Below, one piece after another: positions 13,093 through 26,534 of a stretch of DNA of 64,000 nt (position 1 is the stretch's first letter; each line of letters begins with the position of its first letter). The DNA comes from Vandiemenella viatica (lineage: Eukaryota > Arthropoda > Insecta > Orthoptera > Morabidae), in NCBI GenBank assembly GCA_031002005.1, contig CM061920.1, forward strand, positions 118,224,095-118,288,094. Reading direction: 5' to 3'. The notes beneath the pieces were generated by a model. That model was not told the origin of the DNA. It saw nothing but the letters and a program-made list of their open reading frames with translations, and did no database searches. Position numbers and translations under genes: made by a program.

Positions 13093-13850
13093 GGACGCTA
13101 AAGCGTCAGCCTCATCATTCTTACGGTCGGAGTTTCGCTTCCTGAAAGGATATTTTTTAATGCATGCAACTTTTCTAAGTTTTCATAGTTTCCACATTGT
13201 GCTAATATTTCAAGTTAATGTGCATTTAGAGACAATGTTTGGTCCAGATTTGTAAATGAAAACACCGTTTGTTAACATCTTATTTTATTATTATTATTCA
13301 TATAGCTTAGACTCGTTTCGCCCTTGTGGAATGGGGCATCGTCAGTGAGAATTTGTATCGAAACAGTTATATGTTGATCGGAAACAGTTCTATTTGCACT
13401 TTTGTAGAACCCTACCTATTACTGTGGTTCAACATTGCTCGTTTTGTTTTTGTCAACATCACTATTTCACTTTTTTTAAAATTGGTCAAACTTTTAGTCA
13501 TCATACAGCTACTACCCTATCATTATTTTATTTTTTTATTCCGGCAAGTCCTGGGAAATTTTTGTATAATGGCCTGAAGAATTGTGTTACTCTATTGGGA
13601 TTTTGCAAGCGCTGAGTTAGACATAAAATCTGTTATTATTTTGTTTAATTTATCATTACTGTTAGCGTTACATACTGTTGAAAGGAAGGTTTTTCCTGCT
13701 CAGTTCTTCTTGTCGAGCTAATTGAGTGAGCCAATTAAATTACACCGAATTTGCTAAAGATAGCTTTCCATTTTACGCTGACTGTTCTTCAAAATAACCT
13801 GTAAATGAAGTAGGTCAAGCGCCACCTTTACTCACACGCAGTATCAATAC

Positions 13851-14045
13851 AACAGAGCGTTAACGCTCTGCCTTTTCGCCCGGCAGAGCGCGGGTTCGAA
13901 TCCGAGTCCGGCCATCCAGACTTCGGTTTCCATGCCGAAATGGTTCCTTCAAAAGGTCGTCTCGAATTCCTTAGCGTTACTTGCCATCATTCTCCTCCGT
14001 TTCTAATAACGTCGACGAAGAATAAAGCCATAAGCAATAAATAAA
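13851..14045 (+). mobile_element. tRNA-derived SINE (family A)
   Basis: GGTTCGAATCC at 13893-13903 is a perfect RNA polymerase III B-box. It is followed by the family body: GGCCATCCAGACTTCGG, TTTCC, GAAATGGTTCCTTCAAAAGG, a stretch ending near CTAATAACGTCGACG, and an A-rich tail (AATAAATAAATAAA). The same body recurs at 24555, 26535, 53605, 62235 and weakly at 47495. The head includes an 18-bp palindrome, CAGAGCGTTAACGCTCTG, at about 13852. Confidence 0.75.
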
Positions 14046-16207
14046 TAAAATGCACAGAATTTACTTTTCCCTTCATACACGTACATTCATTCTAACAACG
14101 CGCACACTTACTTTCTTTTTAAAACGGTATGGTATTTATTCGTTGCTGCTACTTTCTTAACTACTTTGGTTACCTCTTAAATTTAATCACTCCAATTAAA
14201 AATGTTACACACGTGTATTCAATAATAGTTTATGAATCCTTTAGATATGTTCCTTACAAAATACCCACGAGTCCTCTTACAAAATTTCTAATAGCACCAT
14301 GAGAGGAATATAAAAACACTGAGTAAATAGTATATTTTCTTCCCTGTAACCACGTAGCTCCGCGTATTGTTTCTAAATGGTACCCAGTTTATCTGAGTTT
14401 GATGGGTTTACCATTTACTCGTTACAGTTAAGGCGTATGGCGCAGTTTGCCTGAGTATCCTCGGACATGCCTTAACCTCAGAACTGACATTTTACCTTGA
14501 TAAAACGTTTTATTGGGTCCGTACCCGAAAGGAAACTGATTGTCAGCCCCATTGTTGTCCACTCACAGGACCCTAGCTCGTAGACAGAAAAGTTATGGAC
14601 TGAAAAACTGCACAGGTTATGTATCTGGTTTAACCAAAACCGAATATCGTATCTAAAATTTTATAAAAATTATGTACCATAGGGAGCCTAGTCAAATAAA
14701 GTGTGTTCGACAAAATACCTGCTTAGATGTCTGTAGATAACAAGCCTTTATTTAAAGAACAAATTAATGTTTTATTGGCAACTCGTTCTCAGACGAATTC
14801 GTACCAAACGACGTTTACTTCTATATTTGTGTAATTGCATAATAGGCCTATAATTGCTTTCTCGTTTATTATAACTTGTCATGAATATCTGTATATATTA
14901 CGATATGTTATATATCGCAGAGTTCTTTCCTCGGCCCAAATCTATTGAACGAATATAAAAAGTGAAGGAAAAATCTCCAGTAAATTGGTGAAATGTTACA
15001 ATTGTCCAAATCAAAAAAACATCGAGAATAGTTGATCACTAGCTTTCAAACAAGAAAATTGGAAGTATCTGAGAATGCGAAAGCTGGTTTTTTTGGAAAG
15101 TCCTATTTTTTTGCTCAGCCTGTTGTAGAGGTTGCGAGAAGCCGCCGAGAGCTGTGCGGTGAGTGTGGCTTACTGAAGCGGTAAAAAGCGATGGCATGAG
15201 GAGGCATTGCCGAAGTTATTGGCTCAGCTATCTGCAGCATACACGCCTCACGCTCCTCTTAGGCCAATATTGAATTTTCTAGCCCCACACACTTAAGCTC
15301 TTAGCGTGTAAATGCGCTCTTTGAGGATTGGGAGGATAACTTGAAACAATTTTCCTCACCACTAATCTAGAACAATTCGCCCTCTTAAATATTATTACTT
15401 AGGGATTTTATGTGATGTATGTAGCCTGTAGCTTTATCGCAACTCATTCCGCAATTAAATTACGCCATTAAACTCGCTTCTGTACTACTGTATGTGTGCT
15501 TTTAATTATATTGTCAGCATGAAATAACACGTAATGTTAAGGAGCCATGCGTTCTTTCTGTTTTCTTAATCAACATTATTTATCTAAAATAGAGACTTTA
15601 GTAAGATTTATAATTAAACTCACTACTGTAATTATCTTAGTAACTCCTATTCAGCTACTAAGCTAAATGGCTGTTAGTAACCTATTAACAATACTTTTCC
15701 ACGGATTTTAATTATCCTATTTTTAGAAAATTTCATATATTTCCAAGTAATTTTTGACGCTCTTACTTTAAGGGTTAGGTTACCGGGACAAGTTTTGAGT
15801 GTAATAACTCGTAACTGTTTTATTCGGCAATTTCTTTTTAATATAAATTACATCAACAGTTTTGTACTGTATTTGACCAGCATTTTTGAAAGGTTTTCCC
15901 CAATTTTCCAAGTTTGTTTGTCGAAATTAATAAGTATCTACAAGAGAAGAAAAGTTATTTGATTGCTACTTTACAATTCTTCGCGTAGACCACGAGCACA
16001 CTCAACATTGAGCGGCATTCCCACAGTGCTGCCGTATCTCTAGTTCTTGCATACGATAAGCCTCGGAAGACTGTGACAGAGCAAGTGAAGCACTTGCTTT
16101 ATCGATCATTCACCTCTTCTTCACTCTAAGTCGATGTCCTTTTCTTCATCTGAAATCTTTCTTCAGTACGTGAAGGGCACATCAAGAAAAGCAAAGATAC
16201 TTTTATG
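14046..16207. other. Unassigned AT-rich DNA
   Basis: No gene or element is recognisable. A moderately GC-rich patch at 15120-15260 may be an old repeat. Confidence 0.4.
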
Positions 16208-17245
16208 AAGTTTGTTGATTTAGAAAAAAAAAATATGTTAAGTGGGACAAAATGTTCAAAATTTTAAAGAAGTCTGCTCTAAAATATCGCGCTATAAGAA
16301 AACTTTTTATTATAATCAAATGACTACAATCAAAACAGAGTATCATGAGAGAGACTTACATCGGTTAAAAAGGAGTGAGATAAGGTTGCAGTCTATCTCT
16401 ATCAACACTCAACTTGTACGTAGAGCAAGCAATAATGACAGTAAAAGATAAATTTGAACGTGGCGTAAGTGTTCAAGGAGAAATTCAGTATGCTACGAGT
16501 TTCTGATGATATTGCCATGTTAGCAGAACAGACTGAGGATCTTTGGAAATTACTGAATGTCATGATTAAAATACTGAAGGAAGACCTTGGTCTAAATATA
16601 AACCAAAACAAGACAAAAGTGATAAAATGTAGCATAAATCATAACATTAATAGTAGATAAAATATAAAAACAGGATCGGATAAAATAGAAGAAGTAAGTG
16701 AATTCTGTTACTCGAGAAGTAAAATTACAACTGATGGCCGAACAAGAATGATGTTGAAAGCAGAATAGCTCCAGCGAAAAGAGACTACTTGAAAAAGAGA
16801 AATCTTTTAGTTTCAACTATTGATCTAAGACTCAAAAGGAAGTTTTTAAAACTCTGTGTGAAACACTTTAGGAGTACCAGAAAGAAGGAAAATTGAATCA
16901 TTTGAAATGTGGAGCTCTAGAAGGATACTGAAAATTAAGTGAACGGATAAAGTTCGAAATAAACGTGTTTTTGAGATGATGGGTGACGATAGAAAGTTGT
17001 GGACGATTCTTACAGAGAGAAAAGACAGGACGGTGGGTCATACTTTAAAACATGCGCGATTGTTTAATTCGTTAGTGAGGGAACAGTTGAAGGAAAGAAG
17101 TGTAGAGGTAGACAAAGAATATGTGAAGCAGATAAATGAAGACGTAGTCTGTAAGGGTATTTTGAGATGAAGAGGTTAGCGCAAGATAGGAAGAGATGGA
17201 GGATTTCATCAAACCAGCCGACAGGGTGATGACAGCAATAATATT
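16208..17245 (+). pseudogene. RTE-type LINE reverse transcriptase, 5' truncated and broken
   Basis: Plus-strand copy of the RTE LINE. It starts with FVDLEK, part of the palm domain, continues through KYVKWDKMFKILKK, and has MLRVSDDIAMLAEQTEDL where the active family reads an F-A-D-D box; here it is VSDD, so the Phe and Ala have changed while both aspartates remain. LGLNINQNKTKVIKCS follows, then the C-terminal KQINEDVVCKG stretch and a 3' end at CAACAG..GATGACAGC with an AT-rich tail. Several stops and frameshifts split it into frames at 16242, 16469 and 16976. It is inactive. Confidence 0.85.
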
Positions 17246-17651
17246 AATAACATTTACCGGATATGTACTAAACAAGCTAGGTAAAATTTGCTGTCCTTGT
17301 TACTTGATAGTTTTTGAACATTGTCTACATATAAACGCCGTGATCTGTACATTACGTAAATGCCTCATCTAATTTTTATAAAATTCCGCTAGTTTGATAA
17401 CACAGCAAGCAGTCCAGGAAATAGACAACTGTATTTTATGTTAGCTGCTCGGCGAAGCGGAGCCCGATATGCTTAGCGTTAGTATTTCCTAGATAGAATC
17501 AATCTTCCGTTTGGTTGGTAGAAAACTAGTTGCTCGGAATTGTTGCAGCGTTCAGGAGACATCCTCTATCTTGCCACATTTTGAAGTGTTCTTTGCCTGT
17601 GTGCACTAACACGATGTAATTATTCCACATACACGACATAGTATTTGTAAA
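17246..17651. other. Unassigned DNA
   Basis: Nothing recognisable between the RTE tail and the Helitron-like element. Confidence 0.4.
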
Positions 17652-17654
17652 TCT

Positions 17655-17709
<55 letters not shown>

Positions 17710-18432
17710 GTGTGTTTTCCTATAGTTCACTTTTCAGCCACCACTGCCTAGCACAGATCACTGGTCTTTGTGTGTGGAAATAGCATGGAGTTTCCCGTCG
17801 TGCACAACGTTGACCGAATGTCGATAGCTGTGGGGATGTGGGAGATATGATGGTTAAAAGTGGTCGATGCAGGCCATTTTCGTATTTCGACCAAAGATAT
17901 GTCTCCATATATGTCACTCTGCTGCCACAACTACATAGTATAGACCATTGGTGTTTGTGTGTGGTATTGGTATAGTGTCTCCTATCGTGTACTATGGTGG
18001 TTAGATGTCTGTAGCTATGGGGGTGTGGGAGATATGGTGGTTGAAAGTGGTCGACCTGCGGCACTTTCATATTTCTACCAAAAACGTATGTGTCATGGTG
18101 TATCACTTTTCAGCCAAAACTATCTAGCGCAGATCAATGGTGTTTGTGTGTGGTAGTAGCACAGAGTCACCCGTCGATCACAACGTTGGCCGAATTTCGG
18201 TGAGTGTGGGAGATATGGTGTGTGAAATTGGTCGACCAAGGATATTTTCGTATTTCGACCAAAGATATGTGTGTCCGTATATTTTACTTTGCTGCCTGAA
18301 CTACATAGCGCAGATGACTGGCGTTTGTGTGTGGTAATAGCATCGAGTCTCCCATCGTGCACTATGGTGGTTAGATGTCGGTAGCTATCAATCCAAATTC
18401 TTTACAAACACGGAGTCGTGGGTACCAGCTAG
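17652..18432 (+). mobile_element. Helitron-like non-autonomous element with about 187-bp tandem repeats
   Basis: The 5' end is TCTTGTGTATATATATA preceded by A. The 3' end is CTAG (18429-18432) followed by T. Twelve bases before the terminus is a short hairpin, CACG-GAGT-CGTG. These are the 5'-TC, 3'-CTRR, subterminal hairpin and A|T insertion hallmarks of Helitrons. The interior begins with a (TA)n tract and holds four copies of a unit of about 187 bp, marked by CAGCC..CTA..GC/TAGATCA near 17731, 17918, 18107 and 18289. No Rep/helicase gene is present. The element at 41311-41958 has the same interior in the opposite orientation. Confidence 0.75.
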
Positions 18433-18702
18433 TATTTAAAATAACCTTTACGAGTCCAACGTTATGATGATGATGTTATATGTGACATCAACCAAATGTG
18501 TTTTGGGTATAACAGTTCCTGTAGCTACGTTAAAAACTTTCTGAATGTGCCTATACTAACATATAAAAATATTCGTATATACAAACAAATCGTAGCATTA
18601 GTCATTATTAAACAGTCCGTAAGAATTTGATAATATTTAACTGGCCACTACATAAGCCGCCTGTCAACAAAGGTCGTATTGTTATCTACTTTTATCTATT
18701 AA

Positions 18703-21137
18703 CTAGCATTTGCTGGCTGCTTCGTGCTCGTGTGCTTTGGTTTGTGTAGAAATTCTTTACCTATTTTATTCTACAATATTACCAAATTTTAACTTGGATA
18801 GGCATAAATGTTATTATTTTAGTTGCATTCAATCGTACCAAATTTTGATCGCGAAACAGTGAATGTTTTAATGCGCATATGACAGAAGCTATGCTTTTCG
18901 AACGGAAAAATTAGCGAAGTTTCTGGTTAGTTTGAAATGCAACAAATTTTTTTTTTTTTGCTTTCAACGACGCCATGTTACTAATGTCATTATTTCAGCC
19001 ACATGTAAGCAGTTCCAACGGGTCAAGATTCGAGCGCGATACAGTGAATGTATAAATGCGCATGTAACAGAAGCCATGATTTCCGAATGGCAATATTATC
19101 GGAGGTTGTGGTCAGATTGAAATGCAGTCTGAACCAGAATGACTTCTCACGCTTTGCTAAACAACAGGCACGATGGATTTACTTTTATAATTTACTCGGT
19201 GTAGCATAAGTCTTTAGGCATCCTAGTTACTTTTTAATTTAATTGGTTCCATGTTACTGTTGTCATTAACTAAATAATACCTAAGAAGTTCCAACTTTAT
19301 GGCGACAAAAACCACAACCGAAAACAAACATTACAAAATCAGGGTTATGTGCGTTATTTAATAAAAAAGAACAGTTTATTCTACGGGCCGTGGTTTGAAC
19401 AGAAGGAATAATTTGTACATACGTTCCTTGGGCGATGATATTCCAGAATATTTGTACATTATAGCCTTCAAATAGATACTAATCGAGTGGGCACTAGTTG
19501 TTATGCAAGAAATACGTATTGTTACCTGTTGATGTTTATTGTAAGCATAGTTCTTTTTCAAGCATCTTTCTTCCAGAAAAAAACTGAATTCCACATCTAT
19601 ATCTTATATTTTTATACGAGCAATTCTTGTATATACAGTATATGTATATTTGGGATCTCGGAAACGGCTATAACGATTTGGATGAAATTTCATATTTAGA
19701 TAACGTCTTGTTTTTAAAGTTTATCTAAATAGGTGAATTCGCTGCAAAAACGCGAATTTACAAAAAACGAACAATTTTTGTGTTTGGTATCTCGGAAACG
19801 GCTCTAACTCCATCTCGTCGACATTTCAGGTACCTGAAACCTAATGATAGGTTCTCTTTGGTTTCAACAAGGAACTCGTTATCTTTAAACGAACAATTCA
19901 TGTATTCTGACCCATGCGAATATTTCGTACAGTATCGTGATACATCACCGAATGGTAAGATAACAATGAGGAAATAAATAAATGCAAGTATTTATTAATG
20001 AAAGGTATTTTATTTTGAAGAGTAATAATAAATATCACTTTCACTGCAAAAAGTCGTTATCATTAAATACTACATATTTAATAGTAAAACATTTAAAAAG
20101 TAAATATTTTTTTCATCTTCTTCACTTTATAAATGTCCTTTGAAAACAATATTAGCTGTTATAATGTGATCATCGTTGACGTTTAGGCCGTGTCTTTAAC
20201 AGAAAAATAGATATTAATGAATTTACAGACTCGTGAAAAAGCCATACGATAAAACAGATTCTGGTACCTTTTCACCATTAATTAATTCCTGATTATCATG
20301 AATATTTCTATTTAACATAATAATAGCATTTTTCTTTAAAAGCAACTTATGAGGTGGTATACCAGACGTTATCGGAATTGCTCTAGCGATTTGTATGAAA
20401 TTTCATGCGTAGATAACGATTTGCTTTTCAAGTTTGTAATACGATTTTACAACAACTACAAAAAAAAAAGAGCAATTCTTGGATTTGGTATCTCGGAAAT
20501 GCCTCTAACCTCATTTCGTAGGATTCAGGTACCAGTAAGCCTACTGATGTTAGTTAAGCTTCTCTTTGCAAGGAACTGTGCACTTAAAAATACCAAGGAA
20601 GTCTTCAAAAAAACCTTCAACTTTAATCAAACTTTTCTCAAAATCTTGCATATTGAACAAAAATGGAGGATACAGAACGAAGACATATATTGTCTCTGTG
20701 CAAACATATACCAGAGACAAATTTTGTAACTGTCAAAGATGTTAATAATCTCGGTGATTGTGCTTACAGTAAATTATATATTACTCACGCTTGTTATGTT
20801 TTTGCACATTCCGTGAATTTTAATGTTTTAAATTCAGAAAATTGATTAAATAAATAGCCGAAGTAATGAAACGTAAGAAAAGTAGTGTGATCTTTTGTCA
20901 GTTTTTCGTAAAAGGAGTGAACATCTCAGGTACAGTGTGATCCGTCTAGAAATGATTCCAATTACTTGCTCCATCCCTCGGAACATCTATGTCATTAGTT
21001 ATTTACGTAGATATTGATCCTGGACCATTAGCTCTAAAAATTTGAAAAAAAAACCATTCAAATTGATGAGGTAGCGCTTGCATTATACCGTCCCTCAGAC
21101 ACAACGTAGTTTGTTTACAGATTTATTATAGTATAGA
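18703..21137 (-). mobile_element. Helitron-like non-autonomous element, 2.4 kb
   Basis: Read on the minus strand, the right edge begins TCTATACTATAATAAATC preceded by A, and the left edge ends CTAG followed by T (plus strand A then CTAG at 18703-18706). The subterminal hairpin is decayed. The 5' part (20860-21137) is clearly homologous to 63540-63812, whose end is also TCTATACTATTATAAA. The interior contains imperfect repeats: GAACGG/GAATGG near 18900 and 19085, and ATCTCGGAAACGGCT at 19650, 19787 and about 20493. Short frames inside (19487-19977, 20349-20845) repeat with the DNA and are not genes. Confidence 0.65.
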
Positions 21138-21752
21138 TGCCATTGTTCTGTTGTGCTTTTTGTTATAAACAAAAATGTGTTTTTTGTTGAAAACTGCCTT
21201 TATTTTTGCATGTAGTTTCTATTTCCTTCTATGAATTGATTTTTTTATATATTTTTTTTTGTCGTCAGTCTTTCGACTGGTTTCATGCAATCCTCCATCC
21301 CTTCCTATCTTGTGCTAACATCTTCATATCTACATATCCCTTACAACCCACGTCCTCAATTATCTGCTTCATATATTCTAATATCTGTCTTCCTCTACAG
21401 TTCTTACCTTCCACTGTTCCCTCCACTAACAAATTAACCAATCTAGCATGTCACAAAATATGACCTACCAGCCTCTCTCTTCTTTCTGTAAGCTTCTTCC
21501 ACAAACCTATTTCCTCATCCATCATTTCCAAAACTCGTTCATTTCGTACTTTGTCCATTTAATTTTCAGCATTCTTCTGTTTCATCACATTTCAAATGCT
21601 TCAATTTTCTTTCTTTCTGGTATTCCTAAAGACCATGTTTCGCTACTATAAAGTGTTTGCTCCACACATAGTTTTAAAAAGTTCTTTCTAATTCCTAGAT
21701 CAATGTTTCAAACTAAGGTTTCTTTTTTTCATTTAGGCTCTTTTTGCTAGTG

Positions 21753-23101
21753 CTATTCTGCTTTTAACATCATTCTTGCTTCGGCTATCGATTTGCTTCC
21801 CAAGTAGCAGAATTCACTTATTTCTCCTATTGCATCCGATCCTATTTTTATATTTAATCTAGTGTGATTGGTATCATTTCTGCTACATTTCATCACTTTT
21901 GTTTTTCTTTGATTTATATTCAGTCCAAAATCTTCCTCCTGTATTTTGTTCATTCAATAACTTCCAAAATCCTCAGCCCGTTCTGCTAACAATACAATGT
22001 CATCAACAAATCGCAGCATAATGATTTTTTTCTCCCTGATCACTTATGCCACGTGAAAATTTTTCTTTTATTTCTTTTATTTCCTTTATTGCTTCTTCTA
22101 CATGAAAGTTAAATATTAACGGGTATAGACTACAACCTTGTCTCACACCCTTTTTAACTAATGCTTGCCACTCCTAGTTCTCTACTTTTATTATAGCTAC
22201 TTGATTCTTATATAGTTTATAAAGAATTCTTCTATCTCGATATATTAGACCTGACTTCTTTAAAATTTTGAACATCTTGTCCAACTTAACATTATCAAAA
22301 GCTTTTTCTAAATCAACAATCACCAAAAACTATCTGTTTTTTCTTGATCCCTCCTTCAAGTATTAATCTTAAAGCCAGAATTGCTTCCTTCCTAAACCCA
22401 AACTGATCTTCACCTACTATCCTTTCCATTCTCCTGTCTATTATTCTGGTCAGTAATTTTGAAGCATGTGATGTTAGACTAATGGTGCGATAATTCTCAC
22501 ATTTGTCAGCTTGTGCTTTCTTCGGAGGTGTGAAGATATTTTTATTAAAATCAGTAGAAATATCTCCTGTTTCATAACTTTCTGATATCAGCTTGAATAA
22601 TCTTTCGATTCCTTCTTCTCCTAGGGATTAAAGAAGTTCTGCAGGGATCTCATCAATTCCAACTGCCTTACTTGCTTTCAAGTCATTCAGAGCTTTATTA
22701 AATTCTGTCCTCAAAACAGGATCTGCTAAATCATCAGTGACAACATCGCTTTCCTTTTACATTACGCTATTGTTCAAGTCGTCTCCATCATAAAGTTTCT
22801 CAATGTTTTCCTTCCATCGGTTAGCTCTATCATCTGACCTTAAAAGAGGTTTCCCATCGGCAGCTTTAATGTTTACACCTATTTTCTTCATTTTTCCAAA
22901 ATTCTGTTTGATCTTCCTGTATGCAACATCTACTTTACCTATGACCATTTCCTTTTCTTCTACTTCACACTTTTCTTGTAGCCATTTTTCTTTTGCTATT
23001 TTGCATTTCCTATTTATTTGATTTCTAAATTGCCTGTATTGCTCTCTTCCTGCTTCATCCTGAGCATTTTTGTGCTTTCTCCTATGATCCATCAATTTCA
23101 A
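21753..23101 (-). pseudogene. RTE LINE linker and reverse transcriptase, broken
   Basis: The linker at 23101-22757 is Lys/Glu-rich (KLMDHRRKHKNAQDEAGREQ and on). The reverse transcriptase then reads DLKASKAVGIDEIPAELL, a stop near 22628, TPPKKAQADKCENYRTISL (the NYR-ISL block), EDQFGFRKE, and after a gap LRFVDDIVLLAERAEDFG. The catalytic box is FVDD instead of the usual F-A-D-D type. LGLNINQ..KTKVMKCS-type sequence follows, then YLGS. At least three stops or shifts make it inactive. Confidence 0.85.
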
Positions 23102-23299
23102 ATTATCCTCTGTGATCCAAGATTTTCGGGCGGCTTGTTCCGTAAAGCCTAATGTTTATTTTTCACCATCTTTCGTTATTTCGGTCTTTAATGCATTCCA
23201 TTCGTCCTCGGTTGAGCTCCTTTCAGAATTACTTCTTAGACCTAAGTCTACCATTTGTTCAAATTTTTCACTCTTGCTGGATTGTTTCAGTTTATTCAC

Positions 23300-24135
23300 T
23301 CCAATCTGTTCTGCTTATACTGCTTCCTTATTCGCTTGAATTTCAGCGTGCAGTTCAGTACTATCAAATTATGTTCAGAGTCTATGTCTTCTCCTGGGTA
23401 CACTTTACAGTCTAGAACTTGATTCCTGAATCTCTGTTTGACCATGATATAATCTAGCTGATATCTACCTGTATCACCTGGACGTTTCCAGGTGTGTATC
23501 CTTCTTTATATCTTTCACAAAATTCTAGCAAGCTGTTTCCTCGCTCATTTCTTTCTCCCAGACCAAACGATCCTACAGTATTCCCCTCTTTTCCTTCTAC
23601 CACTATTGTCTTCCAATGACCTATGATTATTAGATTTTTTTCCCCCTTTGTATACTGGATTAGTTCTTCAATTTCGGCATATATTTTCTCTGTTTCTTCG
23701 TCATCTTCCTGTGACGTTGGCACATACACTTGTACTAAGGTGGTTGGGGCGGGCTTAGTTTCTAACCTCATCAAACTAACTAAACTGTTCGTAATATCTC
23801 ACACGTTTCCCTACTCTCTTATTCATTACAAATTCTACACCAGTGACTCCATTGACAGCTTGTGTGTTAATTATCCTGTGTTCCCCAGACCAGAATTATT
23901 GTGCGTCCTTCCATTTAATCTCACTAATCCCAAAAACATCTAACTTAAGTCGTTCCATCTCCCTTTTTAAGTTTTCTAACCTACCTGCCCTATTCAGACT
24001 TCTAACATTCCACGCTCCGACTCGTAGAATGTTTCTATCCATTCTGATGACTCCTCCCTGAGCAGTCCCCACCCGGAGATCCGATTGGGGGACTATTTTA
24101 CCTCCGGAATATTTTACCCAGGAAGAAGCCATCAT
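23300..24135 (-). pseudogene. RTE LINE endonuclease domain, broken
   Basis: The N-terminal part reads RVGAWNVRSLNRAGRLENLK then LKLDVFGISEIKWKD. These are the first two conserved blocks of the APE-like endonuclease, including WNVR and the Glu in SEIKW. The next frame, 23774-23454, reads VQVYVPTSQEDDEETEKIY and then IIIGHWKTIV, where the family has a G-D-W-N block; the Asp and Asn have become His and Lys, so a catalytic block is lost. SFGLGERNERGN follows. The frame shifts between the blocks at about 23890-23780. Confidence 0.85.
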
Positions 24136-24549
24136 GATATATGTAATTGAGAGGATTACATGTCCTCGGCATACCCTTTGGGTGTTTAATGCAGTGGTTT
24201 TCCGTTGCCATCTGCATACCCATGCCGTTGATCATTTCTGATTCATCCGCCTTTAGGGGCCGTTTCCAACCCCAAGGGCAAGAGGGTATCTTGGACCGCT
24301 CCCCGCTCTTCCGCCCTCCTTTCGGAGGCCGTTGGCAAGCAGTGGTTGTCTCCTTATACCGGGAATCTTTCAGTCGCCAGAGCCTCGTCCGTGCAAACAG
24401 CGTGCACCACGTGAAGGAGAGGTAGACATTTGGTTGGAAGAGGCTAATATAGTCTCTCCCAAACCCTTACACCCCGAAGTGCACTTACAGGACATCTATA
24501 AATAACCATCTATCAGCGTCTCCTCTACTACTATCGCTACTTGATTTGG

Positions 24550-24755
24550 CTCAAACCGAGCTCGTTTGGTGAGCATTTGAGAGGACGCATGTTCAAATTC
24601 CGTCCAGCCATCCTGATTTCTGTTTTCCATTGTTTCCGATGTTTTCCCGATTCCAGGGATGGTTCCTTCAAAAATCCATTGTCAAATTTCTTCCCGTTGG
24701 CCCCATTCCTCTCACATGTAACGACCTCGGCGTAGAGCCCTAACAAAAAAATCGT
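24550..24755 (+). mobile_element. SINE family A copy
   Basis: A degraded B-box, GTTCAAATTCC, at 24591-24601 is followed by CAGCCATCCTGATTTCTG, a TTTTCC block, AGGGATGGTTCCTTCAAAA and a 3' block near GTAACGACCTCGGCG, ending in an A run. The order of blocks matches 13851 and 26535. Confidence 0.7.
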
Positions 24756-26530
24756 TCAAAACCTTTCCCGCCATAAATTTTCTTAGTTTATAAACGGATG
24801 GTAGTCAGAGGGAGATAAAAATATAGTGATAGAGGGTGGATGTTCTAACAAGTCAGACTTCAGAGCCCTCTTTTTTATATATACAGATTGATATTCCAAA
24901 TTATCAATTTCAACGAGACACGTACATTATATCTGCTTTAAAATTCCGTGTAAAGAAAACTACTACACAGGTCTAGTGGAAACTTGACGCTCGTTGATGC
25001 TATACTTGTACCAACATCACAAAAAGTGCATTGAGCTGGGCCAGTAACATTTCACTACCCTTGGAAATTGTTTTGGTCGCTACTACCATTACGCCACCAC
25101 CTAGGGAATCGTGTACTAACAGTAATAGTATTAGTCCAGCCGAATAAGTTAGACGCCCAGAGAAGGTTGGGCTGGCTAAATATAAATAATTGTTTTATTC
25201 AGTAATATCTGAAGACAAATGTCCTTTCATGGACTATCTTCAAAATAATGTTGGTGACATAATCAGCGCTACTGTGCCTGCATTGTTTATATTCTTGTGT
25301 CATTTCCTATACCATCGCACATTAGTGGTGTATATTGGAAGCGACTCATTATCCAGAACTAAATATAGTAAAAATAATAGATTTTGTTGCATCGATACGC
25401 CGGGAAAGTCTCCACTCCCACATATAGTAAAAATAGTTTGGCGTGGTTCCCAATGGGAAGTTGTGCATTTTATTGCCTTAACTTGCGACATACCTGTTCC
25501 TATAATAAAGCTGTAATGAGGAAAATGTCTGTACATTTGCAATATTTTTAGCGGTACTGTTAATAAGCTCCAGAGAAAAAATCAACAGGTTAAAAATGAC
25601 AAAATTGACGCAAAAAATTCAGGTCATAATTTGATGGCGTTTACAGCTCCGTGTACTCGCGTGTATAATAGGTATGTAGGTGATGTGACGTTGCGATTCA
25701 TGCAGAGACAACTTATTTGATTTGATGGAGTTCCGATTAGTGTATATAGCATATATTCTCGCGATTAAAATGCTGTATGTTTATTTTATGTCGTAAAGCG
25801 GATAAATTAAGATAATTAACGAAAAAAATTCTTGTCTGATTTTTATTAATACAGCAAGTTGTTCCGTGGATAAAATAGCGTATTTCACTTAGATATGTCG
25901 CCGAAAATTAGTATCGATTAAGAGATAATTTACTTCTTGCAGTCGAAATGTTTATCGTAATTTCAGCGCACACGCGGAACCATATTGTTCGGAGGAATGA
26001 AGTAAGTTTGTAATGGTGACCGTTCATGCAATAATATTTTGCGTTCAGTGAGCCATAGGGCAGCTTATCAGGTAGTTCTTGAACATGTTGGTTTGAGGGA
26101 GCTGTGAGTACAATTGTTCACGCGAATGAAGTTGCGAACAACGGCTAGTTGGCATTATGGCTTCTATTCGGCTTCACGCAGTTTTACACAAATAGATTAT
26201 GTACTGAATACGATCATTCGGCTGATATACATTATTGAAGATTTGTTTCATTCTACATTGTTGCCAATCTAAGGACATTAGGCCGGTGAATTTACAGATT
26301 TTATACTTTCTGGGAAAAGTGTAACAATTGTGTTTTTGCTTTTTGGTTTCTCGGACTTTTATGTAGACAGTGTACGCTGTTTACTGACAGTCACACTGCG
26401 GATTTGAATAAAAGATATTTTTTCTGCTTTAGTGAGATTGTAATAAAATTTTGTATTCAACACTAAGATTAGAAGTTTCATTCGGTTTGACCGTGTTGTA
26501 AGGGATGTATTGAAGTTGTTTTACTCTTGT
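24756..26530. other. Unassigned DNA
   Basis: I see no gene. TTTTTTATATATACAGA|T at 24871-24888 resembles a reversed Helitron 5' end, but no partner end was found. The plus-strand frame at 25190-25516 and its minus-strand shadow have no recognisable domains. Confidence 0.4.
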
Positions 26531-26534
26531 TGAA

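Larger units (their letters stand above)
21252..24425 (-). mobile_element. RTE-type LINE, nearly full length, degenerate
   Basis: Longest copy of the window's main LINE family. On the minus strand it runs from a GC-rich 5' leader (24425-24140), through an apurinic-type endonuclease (24135 to about 23300), a basic linker (23101-22757), the reverse transcriptase (22757 to about 21800) and a short 3' end with an A tail (poly-T on the plus strand at 21252-21261). The order endonuclease, reverse transcriptase, short 3' end, with no RNase H, is typical of RTE elements. Further fragments lie at 6553, 10826, 16208, 46780, 52390 and 61735. Confidence 0.88.

Noticed and set aside
24871..24888. Reversed Helitron 5' end
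   Set aside because: One short AT-rich match without a partner 3' end or hairpin.
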